A stretch of 25,772 bases of DNA from UBA6921 sp031363085 (GTDB lineage: Bacteria; Pseudomonadota; Gammaproteobacteria; SG8-11): contig JANLTU010000215.1 in assembly GCA_031363085.1 (NCBI GenBank), positions 1 through 25,772 on the forward strand. The letters run 5' to 3'. The translations under genes were made by a program, and so were the position numbers. Shown here piece by piece: positions 16,175-23,595 of the stretch (positions within the stretch are counted from its first letter, which is position 1; the number at the start of each line of letters is the position of its first letter). Below the pieces are notes generated by a model that did no database searches, was not told the origin of the DNA, and was given only the letters and a program-made list of their open reading frames with translations.

Positions 16175-16609
16175 TTAGTCCTCGATCTTCCCGCCGACTG
16201 CCTCTATGGCAGCGCGCGCGCCCTTTGTTACTAAAATGCCGCGTAACCGCACGGCCTTCGAAATTTTACCTGATAGTATTACTTTGGCCGAGAGTACGTT
16301 AATACCGACAACGCCTGCGGCTCTTAGTGCGGACAGATCGATAATGTCAGCCGTAACACTCGTTAATTCATGTAGCCGAATTTCTGCATTTTGATCCGAC
16401 ATTCGCGACGTAAACCCAAACTTTGGCAATCGCCGCTGTATAGGCATCTGCCCACCTTCAAATCCAACTTTATGAAATCCACCCGCGCGTGCAGACTGAC
16501 CCTTATGGCCACGTCCACAAGTTTTTCCTAATCCAGAACCAACACCACGACCAACGCGCTTTGCGCTCGGTTTTGAGCCTGGGCTGGGACATAACGTATT
16601 TAGACGCAT
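16175..16609 (-). CDS. rplO: 50S ribosomal protein L15
   Basis: Late-assembly 23S rRNA-binding protein, 144 residues. Begins MRLNTLCPSPGSK; GRGVGSGLGKTCGRGHKGQ and GGFHKVGFEGGQMPIQRR are the conserved basic N-terminal extension. The frame is open five codons further to a TTG, but that stretch contains the ribosome binding site GAGGA and overlaps rpmD, so ATG 16609 is chosen. It starts one base after the rpmD stop and ends against the secY GTG, a fully coupled trio. Confidence 0.96.
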   Translation of the reverse strand: MRLNTLCPSPGSKPSAKRVGRGVGSGLGKTCGRGHKGQSARAGGFHKVGFEGGQMPIQRRLPKFGFTSRMSDQNAEIRLHELTSVTADIIDLSALRAAGVVGINVLSAKVILSGKISKAVRLRGILVTKGARAAIEAVGGKIED

Positions 16610-16610
16610 G

Positions 16611-16802
16611 TCAAGCTTCCTCAATTTTCAATAAGTACTGAACTTTATTTACCATCCCACGCACTGCCGGCGTATCTTCAACGGTCACCGTGTGGTGCAT
16701 GCGACGCAAACCCAGGCCGGCAACACAGGCTTTATGCGATGCAATTTTCTCCGCAGTGCTACGCACCAACGTGACTTTAAGCATTTTTTTTGGCGGGGTC
16801 AT
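16611..16802 (-). CDS. rpmD: 50S ribosomal protein L30
   Basis: Small 23S rRNA-binding protein, 63 residues (E. coli 59). Motifs: KVTLVRSTAEKIASHKACVAGLGLRRMHHTV, then VEDTPAVRGMVNKVQYLLKIEE. The chosen ATG lies three bases after the rpsE stop and has a modest GGAA upstream. An internal ATG at codon 7 would match the E. coli N-terminus about as well but lacks a binding site. An A8 run (codons 4-6) lies at the beginning of the gene. Confidence 0.94.
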   Translation of the reverse strand: MTPPKKMLKVTLVRSTAEKIASHKACVAGLGLRRMHHTVTVEDTPAVRGMVNKVQYLLKIEEA

Positions 16803-16805
16803 GGC

Positions 16806-17309
16806 TTATTCCAGAATGTCTTTTACTGATTTGCCGCGTCGGGCGGCAACGTCGTCGGGCGAGGCCATATGCTGCAATCCCTGCATGGTGGCACGCACAA
16901 CATTAATTGGATTGTTACTACCAATGCATTTAGCCAGAACATCACTGACACCGACCGCCTCAAATATTGCCCGCATCGCACCACCGGCAATAATGCCAGT
17001 TCCGTCGGATGCAGGCTGCATAAACACTTTGGCTGCACCATGAGTAGCGGTAATCGGATATTGTAAAGTCTTGCCACTTAGAGAAATTTTGCACATATTC
17101 TTACGCGCATGCTCCATGGCTTTTTGCACTGCCACGGGGACTTCGCGCGCTTTACCGCGACCAAACCCCACATTACCCTTGCCATCGCCCACCACGGTCA
17201 GAGCCGCGAAGCCGAACTGACGACCACCTTTAACCGTTTTCGAAACACGATTAACGGCAATCAATTTTTCAATAAATCCGTCGTTCTTACTGGATTCGAT
17301 ACTCGCCAT
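16806..17309 (-). CDS. rpsE: 30S ribosomal protein S5
   Basis: Decoding-fidelity and mRNA-entry protein, 167 residues (E. coli 167). The dsRNA-binding-like domain shows VNRVSKTVKGGRQFGFAALT, then VVGDGKGNVGFGRGKAREVP; the C-terminal half has YPITATHGAAKVFMQPASDGTGIIAGGAMRAI. AGG is nine bases before the ATG. It is separated from rplR by 44 bases and from rpmD by three, as in typical spc operons. Confidence 0.98.
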   Translation of the reverse strand: MASIESSKNDGFIEKLIAVNRVSKTVKGGRQFGFAALTVVGDGKGNVGFGRGKAREVPVAVQKAMEHARKNMCKISLSGKTLQYPITATHGAAKVFMQPASDGTGIIAGGAMRAIFEAVGVSDVLAKCIGSNNPINVVRATMQGLQHMASPDDVAARRGKSVKDILE

Positions 17310-17353
17310 AGCGTTCTACCTTTGTCCTGCGACACGTTGCGCCAAATTGACAC

Positions 17354-17722
17354 TTAAAATTGCAATCCACCTTCACGCGCTGCATCGGCCAATGCTTTAA
17401 CGCGACCATGATATTTAAAGCCGGAACGGTCAAATGCCACACTGGTAACACCTTTTTGTTGTGCACGCTCAGCGAGAATCTTGCCGACGATAGCCGCAGC
17501 TTTGACGTTGCCGCCGTGCTTTACACCACCATTAGCTAGCTCTTCACGCACATGCTTATCTAACGTCGAGGCGCACGCTACAACCTCACTCCCGTTCGGC
17601 GCGAGCACTTGTGCATAGGTATGCTGGGGCGTGCGATGCACGGACAGCCGATACATCCCCATCTCGCGAATCTTGGCGCGTGTACGACGGGCGCGGCGCA
17701 TACGTGATTCTTTTTTATCCAT
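17354..17722 (-). CDS. rplR: 50S ribosomal protein L18
   Basis: 5S rRNA-binding protein of the central protuberance, 122 residues (E. coli 117). N-terminus MDKKESRMRRARRTRAKIRE, then YRLSVHRTPQHTYAQVLAP, GGNVKAAAIVGKILAERAQQKG and the ending FDRSGFKYHGRVKALADAAREGGLQF (in parts) are typical. GAGG lies eight bases before the ATG. It follows an unusually long 107-base spacer from rplF that contains two hairpins. Confidence 0.97.
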   Translation of the reverse strand: MDKKESRMRRARRTRAKIREMGMYRLSVHRTPQHTYAQVLAPNGSEVVACASTLDKHVREELANGGVKHGGNVKAAAIVGKILAERAQQKGVTSVAFDRSGFKYHGRVKALADAAREGGLQF

Positions 17723-17743
17723 AACCCTAGCCTCATTAACTCT

Positions 17744-17756
17744 GCGCCCACGGCGC
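17744..17756 (-). promoter_or_regulatory. Small hairpin upstream of rplR
   Basis: GCGCC and GGCGC form a 5-bp stem with a 3-base loop, 21 bases upstream of the rplR start. It lies just downstream of the terminator-like hairpin at 17769-17788. No function can be assigned from sequence. Confidence 0.35.
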
Positions 17757-17768
17757 TTTAATCTTGAT

Positions 17769-17788
17769 AAAAAATAGCGATGACGCTA
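17769..17788 (-). terminator. Terminator-like hairpin inside the spc operon (rplF-rplR)
   Basis: Read on the minus strand, TAGCG-TCAT-CGCTA is followed directly by six T. The stem is only 5 bp, so if it acts it is probably a partial terminator (attenuator) reducing transcription of the eleven genes from rplR to rplQ. Confidence 0.4.
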
Positions 17789-17829
17789 GAACAGCAAGCC
17801 ATGCGCGCTTACACAACGCAATGATAGAA

Positions 17830-18363
17830 TTACTTCTTCTTCGCTTCTTTCAAAACGATGACTTCGTTGGAGTAACGAACACCTTTACCCTTGTATGCAT
17901 CTGGTGGGCGATAACCACGAATGACCGCAGCAACTTGCCCAACCTGCTGACGATCAATGCCTTTGATCAAAATTTCCGTTTGGCTTGGAGTTTCAATCGT
18001 AATGCCTTGCGGTACCGGAAAATCCAAGGGATGGGAAAATCCCAAGGTAAGGCTGAGCTTCTTACCCTGAGCCTGCGCGCGATAGCCAACGCCTACCAGC
18101 TCCAGCTTTTTCTCAAAACCCTGACTTACGCCGCGCACACAGTTATTTAAATTTGCACGGGTTGTACCGGCAAGTGCATTTGCACTGACCTGTTCTGCGG
18201 CATACACACATGACAACACATCGCCGTCTTTAGTCACTCTCACTTCGCTAGGAACAGCGTACTGAAGCGTGCCCTTGGGCCCCTTAACAGTAATGGCTTG
18301 GCCGTTAACGCTCACATCCACACCTTTGGGGATTGAAATCGGCTGATTGGCAACTCGCGACAT
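17830..18363 (-). CDS. rplF: 50S ribosomal protein L6
   Basis: 23S rRNA-binding protein near the sarcin-ricin loop and factor-binding site, 177 residues (E. coli 177). Begins MSRVANQPISIPKGVDVSV; contains ITVKGPKGTLQYAVP, LVGVGYRAQAQGKKLSLTLGFSHP and IKGIDRQQVGQVAAVIRGYRPPD plus KGKGVRY. The frame continues 21 codons upstream into rpsH, but the conserved N-terminus and GGAG five bases upstream fix ATG 18363. Ten bases separate it from rpsH. Confidence 0.97.
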   Translation of the reverse strand: MSRVANQPISIPKGVDVSVNGQAITVKGPKGTLQYAVPSEVRVTKDGDVLSCVYAAEQVSANALAGTTRANLNNCVRGVSQGFEKKLELVGVGYRAQAQGKKLSLTLGFSHPLDFPVPQGITIETPSQTEILIKGIDRQQVGQVAAVIRGYRPPDAYKGKGVRYSNEVIVLKEAKKK

Positions 18364-18373
18364 AAATACTCCG

Positions 18374-18769
18374 TTACTGTACGTAGCACAAAACTTCGCC
18401 GCCATGCCCAAGCTTACGTGCAGCACGGTCGGTCATAATCCCCGCAGATGTAGAAACCAGCGCAATTCCTAAACCACCCATGACTTTCGGCAATTTATCT
18501 TTGCTGCAATACACGCGCAACCCAGGCGTGCTGATACGCCGCACCTTCTCAATGGCCGGCTTACCTTCATAGTAGCGCAGCACAACATTGAGTTGCGCTT
18601 TAGCACCGGTGCCACTTATAGAGTAACTAGCTATAAAGCCTTCATCCTGTAAAACCTTTGCAATCGCTTGACGCAGTTTCGACGCACCCATGGTGACATC
18701 GGATTTATTGGCGCCCAATGCATTTCGAATGCGGGTCAACATGTCGCTAATCGGATCAGTCATGCACAT
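18374..18769 (-). CDS. rpsH: 30S ribosomal protein S8
   Basis: Central-domain 16S rRNA binder and, in E. coli, the translational repressor of the spc operon; 131 residues. Starts MCMTDPISDMLTRIRNALGANK; ends ISTPGLRVYCSKDKLPKVMGG, then STSAGIMTDRAARKLGHGGEVLCYVQ (in parts). Two ATGs are possible; the first (18769) has AGGAG nine bases upstream and matches the E. coli MSMQDP start. Spacing to rpsN is 23 bases. Confidence 0.97.
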   Translation of the reverse strand: MCMTDPISDMLTRIRNALGANKSDVTMGASKLRQAIAKVLQDEGFIASYSISGTGAKAQLNVVLRYYEGKPAIEKVRRISTPGLRVYCSKDKLPKVMGGLGIALVSTSAGIMTDRAARKLGHGGEVLCYVQ

Positions 18770-18792
18770 ACTTGCAAACTCCTAGAGTGCCT

Positions 18793-19098
18793 TTACCAGC
18801 TTGCCTTAACCAAGCCGGGGATATCCCCACGCATGGCAGCTTCACGTAATTTATTACGCCCTAAACCAAACTTACGGTACACACCGTGCGGTCGCCCAGT
18901 TACACGACAGCGATTACGCAACCGCACTGGGCTGGCATTGCGCGGCAATGATTGCAATTTTTTACGCAACTCATCGCGCTCTTCATCACCGGTTTTCGGA
19001 TTTTGGAGTTTGGCTTTGATTTGCGCGCGGCGCGCAGCAAATTTTTTTACCATCAGCTCGCGATTTTGGCCGCGCAGTATCACCGATAATTTCGCCAT
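18793..19098 (-). CDS. rpsN: 30S ribosomal protein S14, zinc-free type
   Basis: Head protein, 101 residues, the long form without the CxxC zinc motifs. Contains LSVILRGQNRELMVKKFA, LPRNASPVRLRNRCRVTGRP and GVYRKFGLGRNKLREAAMRG, then the ending PGLVKASW. GAGG is eight bases upstream of the ATG. It stands between rplE and rpsH, as usual. The zinc-free S14 contrasts with the zinc-type S4 and L36 in the same cluster. Confidence 0.97.
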   Translation of the reverse strand: MAKLSVILRGQNRELMVKKFAARRAQIKAKLQNPKTGDEERDELRKKLQSLPRNASPVRLRNRCRVTGRPHGVYRKFGLGRNKLREAAMRGDIPGLVKASW

Positions 19099-19108
19099 GA
19101 TTCGATCC

Positions 19109-19648
19109 TCAAGTCCGCAACGGTAAACTAAATGCTGTCAACAAGGCGCGCGCCTCGGCGTCGGTCTTCGCAGTAGTAGTGATGGTGATATCCATTCCGC
19201 GGATCGCATCGATTTTGTCATATTCGATTTCGGGGAAAATGATCTGTTCTTTGACGCCCATACTGTAATTACCGCGCCCATCGAACGAACGACCACTTAA
19301 GCCGCGAAAATCACGAATACGGGGAATCGCTACGCTGATCAGGCGATCCATGAATTCGTACATGCGCTCACGCCGCAAGGTCACTTTGCAACCAATCGGT
19401 ATCCCTTCACGAATTTTAAAACCCGCGATGGATTTGCGTGACAGGGTGGTAATCGGCTTCTGACCAGCAATTTTTGTCATGTCTGCAATCGCATTATCCA
19501 TGATCTTTTTGTCAGCGACCGCCTCACCCACACCCATGTTAAGTGTGACCTTGGTAACACGCGGAACTTGCATAACCGATGCGTAGTTGAATTGTTTCAT
19601 CAACTGCGGGACAACAGTCTGTCGGTAAAACTCTTTTAGCCTAGCCAT
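19109..19648 (-). CDS. rplE: 50S ribosomal protein L5
   Basis: 5S rRNA-binding protein forming bridge B1b with S13, 179 residues (E. coli 179). Motifs: MARLKEFYRQTVVPQLMKQF, VPRVTKVTLNMGVGEA, AGQKPITTLSRKSIAGFKIR, GIPIGCKVTLRRERMYEF and RDFRGLSGRSFDGRGNYSMG, with GMDITITTTAKTDAEARALL near the end. The Shine-Dalgarno is weak (GGCGAG). Twenty bases follow rplX. Confidence 0.98.
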   Translation of the reverse strand: MARLKEFYRQTVVPQLMKQFNYASVMQVPRVTKVTLNMGVGEAVADKKIMDNAIADMTKIAGQKPITTLSRKSIAGFKIREGIPIGCKVTLRRERMYEFMDRLISVAIPRIRDFRGLSGRSFDGRGNYSMGVKEQIIFPEIEYDKIDAIRGMDITITTTAKTDAEARALLTAFSLPLRT

Positions 19649-19668
19649 GATTCTCGCCGTCTTGACAA

Positions 19669-19986
19669 TTACACATCTAATACTTCTTTGGTGGACTTAA
19701 AATACCGAACCTTACGACCATCTTCCAGCGCTCGAAATCCAATACGGTCTGCCTTGCCAGTAGCGGTATTGAAAATTGCCACGTTTGAATTATCTAACGA
19801 AGCTTCTTTCTCCACGATGCCACCTGCCTGCCCAACGTTCGGATTCGGCTTCGTGTGGCGCTTGATCATATTCACACCTTCCACAAAAATACGCCCTTCC
19901 GGCAACACACGTGTCACATTGCCACGCTTACCTTTATCTTTACCCGCGATAACGATCACGTCATCGCCTTTACGAATCTTGTGCAT
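19669..19986 (-). CDS. rplX: 50S ribosomal protein L24
   Basis: Assembly-initiator protein for the large subunit, 105 residues. The KOW motif is visible at the N-terminus (KIRKGDDVIVIAGKDKGKRG, about 3-22), followed by VEGVNMIKRHTKPNP and the closing RIGFRALEDGRKVRYFKSTKE. AAAGGA lies upstream of the ATG with good spacing. It is 17 bases after rplN. Confidence 0.98.
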   Translation of the reverse strand: MHKIRKGDDVIVIAGKDKGKRGNVTRVLPEGRIFVEGVNMIKRHTKPNPNVGQAGGIVEKEASLDNSNVAIFNTATGKADRIGFRALEDGRKVRYFKSTKEVLDV

Positions 19987-20003
19987 AATATCGATCCTTT
20001 CCG

Positions 20004-20372
20004 CTACAACACTTCGGGAGCTAGCGAAACAATTTTCATAAATTGCTCGTTGCGCAACTCGCGAGTCACCGGCCCGAAGATACGGGTTCCGATAGGCTGT
20101 AACTGGTTATTCAATAATACGGCGGCATTACCATCAAAACGAACCAACGAACCATCGGCGCGCCGTATCCCCTTGCGGGTACGCACTACCACCGCGTCAT
20201 ACACCTCGCCTTTTTTTACTTTGCCGCGCGGGACCGCTTCTTTAATACTTACTTTAATCACATCACCGACGTTGGCATAACGACGATTACTACCGCCGAG
20301 CACCTTAATGCACATGATTCGGCGCGCACCGCTATTATCCGCCGCCTCCAAACTGGTTCGCACTTGAATCAT
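20004..20372 (-). CDS. rplN: 50S ribosomal protein L14
   Basis: Interface protein forming bridge B8 with 16S rRNA, 122 residues (E. coli 123). Begins MIQVRTSLEAADNSGARRIM; contains VGDVIKVSIKEAVPRGKVKK and the SLVRFDGNAAVLLN, then GTRIFGPVTRELR motifs. GGAG is eight bases before the ATG. It is the first gene of the spc operon, separated from rpsQ by 103 bases that carry a promoter-like element. Confidence 0.98.
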   Translation of the reverse strand: MIQVRTSLEAADNSGARRIMCIKVLGGSNRRYANVGDVIKVSIKEAVPRGKVKKGEVYDAVVVRTRKGIRRADGSLVRFDGNAAVLLNNQLQPIGTRIFGPVTRELRNEQFMKIVSLAPEVL

Positions 20373-20434
20373 TTACGCATCTCCAACAAAGGCCGAATAA
20401 CACTACAACCCGACCCTCAAAAAAAAGGGGGCGA

Positions 20435-20443
20435 ATCATACCA
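20435..20443 (-). promoter_or_regulatory. Candidate spc operon promoter (extended -10)
   Basis: On the minus strand TGGTATGAT is an extended -10 element (TG-n-TATGAT, five of six) in the rpsQ-rplN spacer, where E. coli has its spc promoter. No convincing -35 is present. Transcription would start near 20428, about 56 bases before rplN, within a C5T8 stretch. Confidence 0.5.
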
Positions 20444-20475
20444 TGAATAGTTTTGTGAAAGCAGCAGTGAATCTA

Positions 20476-20742
20476 TTACTGCTCTTTAGCTTTTTCTAAA
20501 ATCTTGACCAAACGCCAAGATTTCGTTTTCGCCATAGGACGACACGGCTCGATAACCACGGTATCGCCTTCTTTACATTCGTTGTTCTGATCATGTGCGT
20601 GGATCTTGGTGCTACGGCGTACATACTTACCATAAACAGGATGCGGCACGCGTCGCTCAATCAAGACCGTAATGGTTTTATCCATTTTGTCACTGACCAC
20701 ACGCCCACTCATGGTACGCGCCGTTTTCTGTTGTTCCGTCAT
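20476..20742 (-). CDS. rpsQ: 30S ribosomal protein S17
   Basis: Early-assembly 16S rRNA binder, 88 residues, OB fold. Motifs: RTMSGRVVSDKMDKTITVLI, HPVYGKYVRRSTKIHAHDQ and CKEGDTVVIEPCRPMAKTKSW. The ATG overlaps the rpmC stop as ATGA, so translation is coupled. It is the last gene of the S10 operon as defined in E. coli. Confidence 0.97.
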   Translation of the reverse strand: MTEQQKTARTMSGRVVSDKMDKTITVLIERRVPHPVYGKYVRRSTKIHAHDQNNECKEGDTVVIEPCRPMAKTKSWRLVKILEKAKEQ

Positions 20743-20942
20743 GATCCACTACCCGCTGGTTGCTTCTCGTTTAACACCATTTTGACACGCGCGATATCGC
20801 GGCGCACGACTTTCAATTGGCTGGTCTTACTCAACTGACCAGTTGCTTTCTGCATGCGTAAATTAAACTGCTCTTTCAATAAGGCAGCCAAATCTGTATT
20901 CAGATCCGCTGGCTTTTTAGCTCTTAATTCTTGTGCGTTCAT
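20739..20942 (-). CDS. rpmC: 50S ribosomal protein L29
   Basis: Two-helix protein at the tunnel exit, 67 residues. Begins MNAQELRAKKPADLNTDLAA, with LKEQFNLRMQKATGQL and VVRRDIARVKMVLNEK. The ATG at 20940-20942 shares its A with the rplP stop codon (TGATG), so it is preferred to the GTG one codon earlier. Its own stop overlaps the rpsQ start (ATGA). Confidence 0.96.
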   Translation of the reverse strand: MNAQELRAKKPADLNTDLAALLKEQFNLRMQKATGQLSKTSQLKVVRRDIARVKMVLNEKQPAGSGS

Positions 20943-21355
20943 CACATCACCGTTCGCGATACAAACGTGGTTCGAAATGGCAATTTTGCCGCTGCTAAAC
21001 GGAAAGCCTCACGCGCAGTTTCTTCTGTGACTCCATCCATTTCATAAAGGACAAATCCAGGTTTAATAGGCGCCACCCAGTACTCAACATTACCCTTACC
21101 ACTACCCATACGAACTTCGAGCGGCTTTCTGCTGATCGGTTTGTCAGGAAACACGCGGATGTAAATTTTTCCGCCACGTTTGATATGCCGACTCATCGCA
21201 CGCCGCGCGGCTTCCAACTGGCGCTGCGTTAACTGACCACGTGTGGTCGCTTTGAGGCCATAATCACCAAAACTAACCTGATTACCCGCAGTTGCTAAAC
21301 CACGGTTACGACCCTTCATCTGTTTACGAAATTTAGTGCGCTTGGGCTGCAGCAT
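20942..21355 (-). CDS. rplP: 50S ribosomal protein L16
   Basis: Protein at the A-site/tRNA elbow near the peptidyl transferase centre, 137 residues. MLQPKRTKFRKQMKGRNRG opens it; RKPLEVRMGSGKGNVEYWV includes Arg82, equivalent to the arginine hydroxylated in E. coli L16. DGVTEETAREAFRLAAAKLP, then TTFVSRTVM, closes it. AAAGG precedes the ATG with seven bases between. It lies 18 bases after rpsC. Confidence 0.98.
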   Translation of the reverse strand: MLQPKRTKFRKQMKGRNRGLATAGNQVSFGDYGLKATTRGQLTQRQLEAARRAMSRHIKRGGKIYIRVFPDKPISRKPLEVRMGSGKGNVEYWVAPIKPGFVLYEMDGVTEETAREAFRLAAAKLPFRTTFVSRTVM

Positions 21356-21373
21356 GGTAATGCCTTTTAACGG

Positions 21374-22051
21374 TTAATTCGTTACGACTTTTTCGGTCGT
21401 GGTGTTCGTATCTTGTGGCTTGGTATCGAACACTTCGCCCTTAAAAATCCACAATTTGACGCCAATAATTCCGTAGGTTGTATTCGCCTCGGCAAACCCA
21501 TAATCAATGTCCGCGCGCAGTGTATGTAGCGGCACACGGCCTTCGCGGTACCATTCGGTGCGCGCAATTTCCGAACCGTTCAAACGTCCGGCCACGCAAA
21601 TTTTCACGCCTTTGGCACCCAAGCGCATCGCATTGGTCACGGCGCGTTTCATGGCGCGGCGGAACATGATACGGCGCTCCAACTGTTGCGCAACGCTCTC
21701 GGCCACCAAGTACGCGTCCAACTCGGGCTTGCGCACTTCCTCGATGTTGATGTGGACCGGTACACCCATCATCTTAGAAACTTGCTGTCGCAGCGACTCA
21801 ACATCCTCGCCCTTTTTACCGATCACAATTCCGGGACGGGCCGTGTGAATGGTGATACGTGCATTGCGGGCTGGGCGCTCGATTTGCACGCGACTGACGG
21901 AAGCCTGTTTCAGTTTTTCCTTGATAAAAGCACGCACATTCAAATCAGCGTTCAGAAATTCCGGAAAATTTTTGGAATCGGCATACCACGTCGACGTCCA
22001 ATCTTTGATGATGCCAAGCCGGAAACCGGTCGGGTGAACTTTATGGCCCAT
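21374..22051 (-). CDS. rpsC: 30S ribosomal protein S3
   Basis: Head protein at the mRNA entry channel, 225 residues (E. coli 233). Starts MGHKVHPTGFRLGI; the KH domain core is PGIVIGKKGEDVESL (about 73-87). The C-terminal domain shows GAKGVKICVAGRLNGSEIAR, EWYREGRVPLHTLRADIDYG and GVKLWIFKGE. The tail after that is short and Thr-rich. GAGG sits five bases before the ATG, 13 bases after rplV. Confidence 0.98.
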   Translation of the reverse strand: MGHKVHPTGFRLGIIKDWTSTWYADSKNFPEFLNADLNVRAFIKEKLKQASVSRVQIERPARNARITIHTARPGIVIGKKGEDVESLRQQVSKMMGVPVHINIEEVRKPELDAYLVAESVAQQLERRIMFRRAMKRAVTNAMRLGAKGVKICVAGRLNGSEIARTEWYREGRVPLHTLRADIDYGFAEANTTYGIIGVKLWIFKGEVFDTKPQDTNTTTEKVVTN

Positions 22052-22064
22052 TACTGCCTCGCTC

Positions 22065-22397
22065 TCACTGGTCAGCCACCGCCACGGTAATGTGGCTGGT
22101 GCGCTTAAGAATTCGGTTACCTCGCCCCTTGGCCCGCGGCATCATCCGCTTATAACTCGGACCTTCATCCACACAAATGGATTTGACTTTCAACTCATCG
22201 ACATCTGCGCCTTCGTTATGCTCTGCATTTGCAATCGCAGACTCTAAAACCTTTACAACCAAATGCGCTGCTTTCTTGGTACTAAAGCGCAATATATTTA
22301 ACGCACGCTCCACCGGCAGGCCGCGCACTTGATCCGCCACCAACCGCGCCTTTTGGGCGGAGATTCGACAAAACTTCAATTTCGCCGCTGCTTCCAT
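22065..22397 (-). CDS. rplV: 50S ribosomal protein L22
   Basis: Protein lining the exit tunnel, 110 residues (E. coli 110). AKLKFCRISAQKARLVADQV opens it; the long beta-hairpin that reaches the tunnel constriction is GPSYKRMMPRAKGRGNRILK, with RTSHITVAV at the end. GAGG lies eight bases before the ATG. A 35-base spacer separates it from rpsS. Confidence 0.98.
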   Translation of the reverse strand: MEAAAKLKFCRISAQKARLVADQVRGLPVERALNILRFSTKKAAHLVVKVLESAIANAEHNEGADVDELKVKSICVDEGPSYKRMMPRAKGRGNRILKRTSHITVAVADQ

Positions 22398-22432
22398 CGT
22401 TGCTGCCTCTTACTTGAACGCCTTGTTCGCCA

Positions 22433-22711
22433 CTATGCCTTGGCTACTTTCTTATCGCCACTGTGTCCACGAAAGGTACGCGTCGGGGAAAACTCACCGA
22501 GCTTGTAACCCACCATGTTTTCTGTGACGAATACCGGTACATGTTGCTTACCGTTATGCACCGCAATCGTCATTCCGACCATCTCGGGAATGATCATGGA
22601 CCGCCGCGACCACGTCTTAATCGGCTTTTTGCTGCTGGTATCAATCGTCTGTTGCACCTTCTTCGCAAGATGCAGATCGACGAATGGACCTTTTTTAATT
22701 GAACGCGCCAC
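22433..22711 (-). CDS. rpsS: 30S ribosomal protein S19, GTG start
   Basis: Head protein contacting A- and P-site tRNA through bridge B1, 92 residues. ARSIKKGPFVDLHLAKKV, then KTWSRRSMIIPEMVGMTIAV and GHKLGEFSPTR-like YKLGEFSPTRTFRGHSGDKK are diagnostic. The start codon is GTG (22709-22711) with AGAGGA upstream; no ATG gives the conserved N-terminus. Twenty-two bases separate it from rplB. Confidence 0.97.
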   Translation of the reverse strand: MARSIKKGPFVDLHLAKKVQQTIDTSSKKPIKTWSRRSMIIPEMVGMTIAVHNGKQHVPVFVTENMVGYKLGEFSPTRTFRGHSGDKKVAKA

Positions 22712-22733
22712 GGATCAAATCCTCTCTAAGCTA

Positions 22734-23558
22734 TTACTTGCGACGATCACGTACGATCATGTGATCGGTGCGTTTATTCGCACGCGTTTTATAACCCTTG
22801 GTCGGGGTACCCCAGGGTGATACCGGATGACGCCCACCCTTGGTACGCCCCTCACCACCGCCGTGCGGATGATCGACTGGATTCATCGCCGTGCCGCGCA
22901 CCGTCGGACGAATACCACGCCAGCGCGAAGCACCCGCCTTACCCAGCGAACGCAAGTTATGCTCCTCATTGCCAACCTCACCAATGGTCGCCTTACATTC
23001 CAAATGTACTTTGCGCATCTCGCCAGAACGCATACGAATAGTTGCGTAGTCGCCTTCTTTCGCAATGAGCTGCACACCCGCACCCGCACTACGCCCCAGT
23101 TGCGCACCCTTACCCGGCTTGAGCTCAACACAATGAACCGTGGTACCCACGGGAATATTCCGCACTTGCAAACAGTTACCTGGCTTGATTTGCGCTTCCG
23201 GGCCGGACAGCACTTCCGTTCCCGGCTGCAAGCCCTTAGCGGCAATCATGTAACGACGTTCGCCGTCGGCATACAACACTAAGGCAAGATGCGCACTGCG
23301 ATTGGGATCGTATTCCAGACGTTCAACGCGACCAGGAATGCCGTCTTTGTCGCGCTTCATATCGATCACGCGATAATGTTGTTTGTGCCCACCACCCACA
23401 TGACGGGTCGTGATGCGCCCGTTGTTATTGCGGCCACCGGTCTTATTTTTTTTCTCCAACAGCGGCGCGTACGGCGCACCCTTATGCAACCCGACGGGCA
23501 CCACTTTCACCACCGCGCGGCGACCAGGAGATGTGGGTTTTACTTTAAGCAACGGCAT
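22734..23558 (-). CDS. rplB: 50S ribosomal protein L2
   Basis: Universally conserved peptidyl-transferase-region protein, 274 residues. Motifs: KVKPTSPGRRAVVKV, GGRNNNGRITTRHVGGGHKQ, KDGIPGRVERLEYDPNRSAH and RWRGIRPTVRGTAMNPVDHP, then HGGGEGRTKGG carrying the catalytically implicated His near residue 230. AAGGA precedes the ATG. It lies 37 bases after rplW. Confidence 0.98.
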   Translation of the reverse strand: MPLLKVKPTSPGRRAVVKVVPVGLHKGAPYAPLLEKKNKTGGRNNNGRITTRHVGGGHKQHYRVIDMKRDKDGIPGRVERLEYDPNRSAHLALVLYADGERRYMIAAKGLQPGTEVLSGPEAQIKPGNCLQVRNIPVGTTVHCVELKPGKGAQLGRSAGAGVQLIAKEGDYATIRMRSGEMRKVHLECKATIGEVGNEEHNLRSLGKAGASRWRGIRPTVRGTAMNPVDHPHGGGEGRTKGGRHPVSPWGTPTKGYKTRANKRTDHMIVRDRRK

Positions 23559-23595
23559 TGGCTTATTCCTTCAAACTTGCGATCAAAATTCGCGC

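Noticed and set aside
16784..16791. A8 run at the beginning of rpmD as a programmed slippage site
   Set aside because: The zero frame is intact and encodes Lys-Lys in a normal L30; no alternative product is sensible.
20463..20483. 6-bp AGCAGT/ACTGCT stem at the rpsQ stop
   Set aside because: It is short with a 9-base loop and lacks a T-run; half of it is coding sequence, so chance is a fair explanation.
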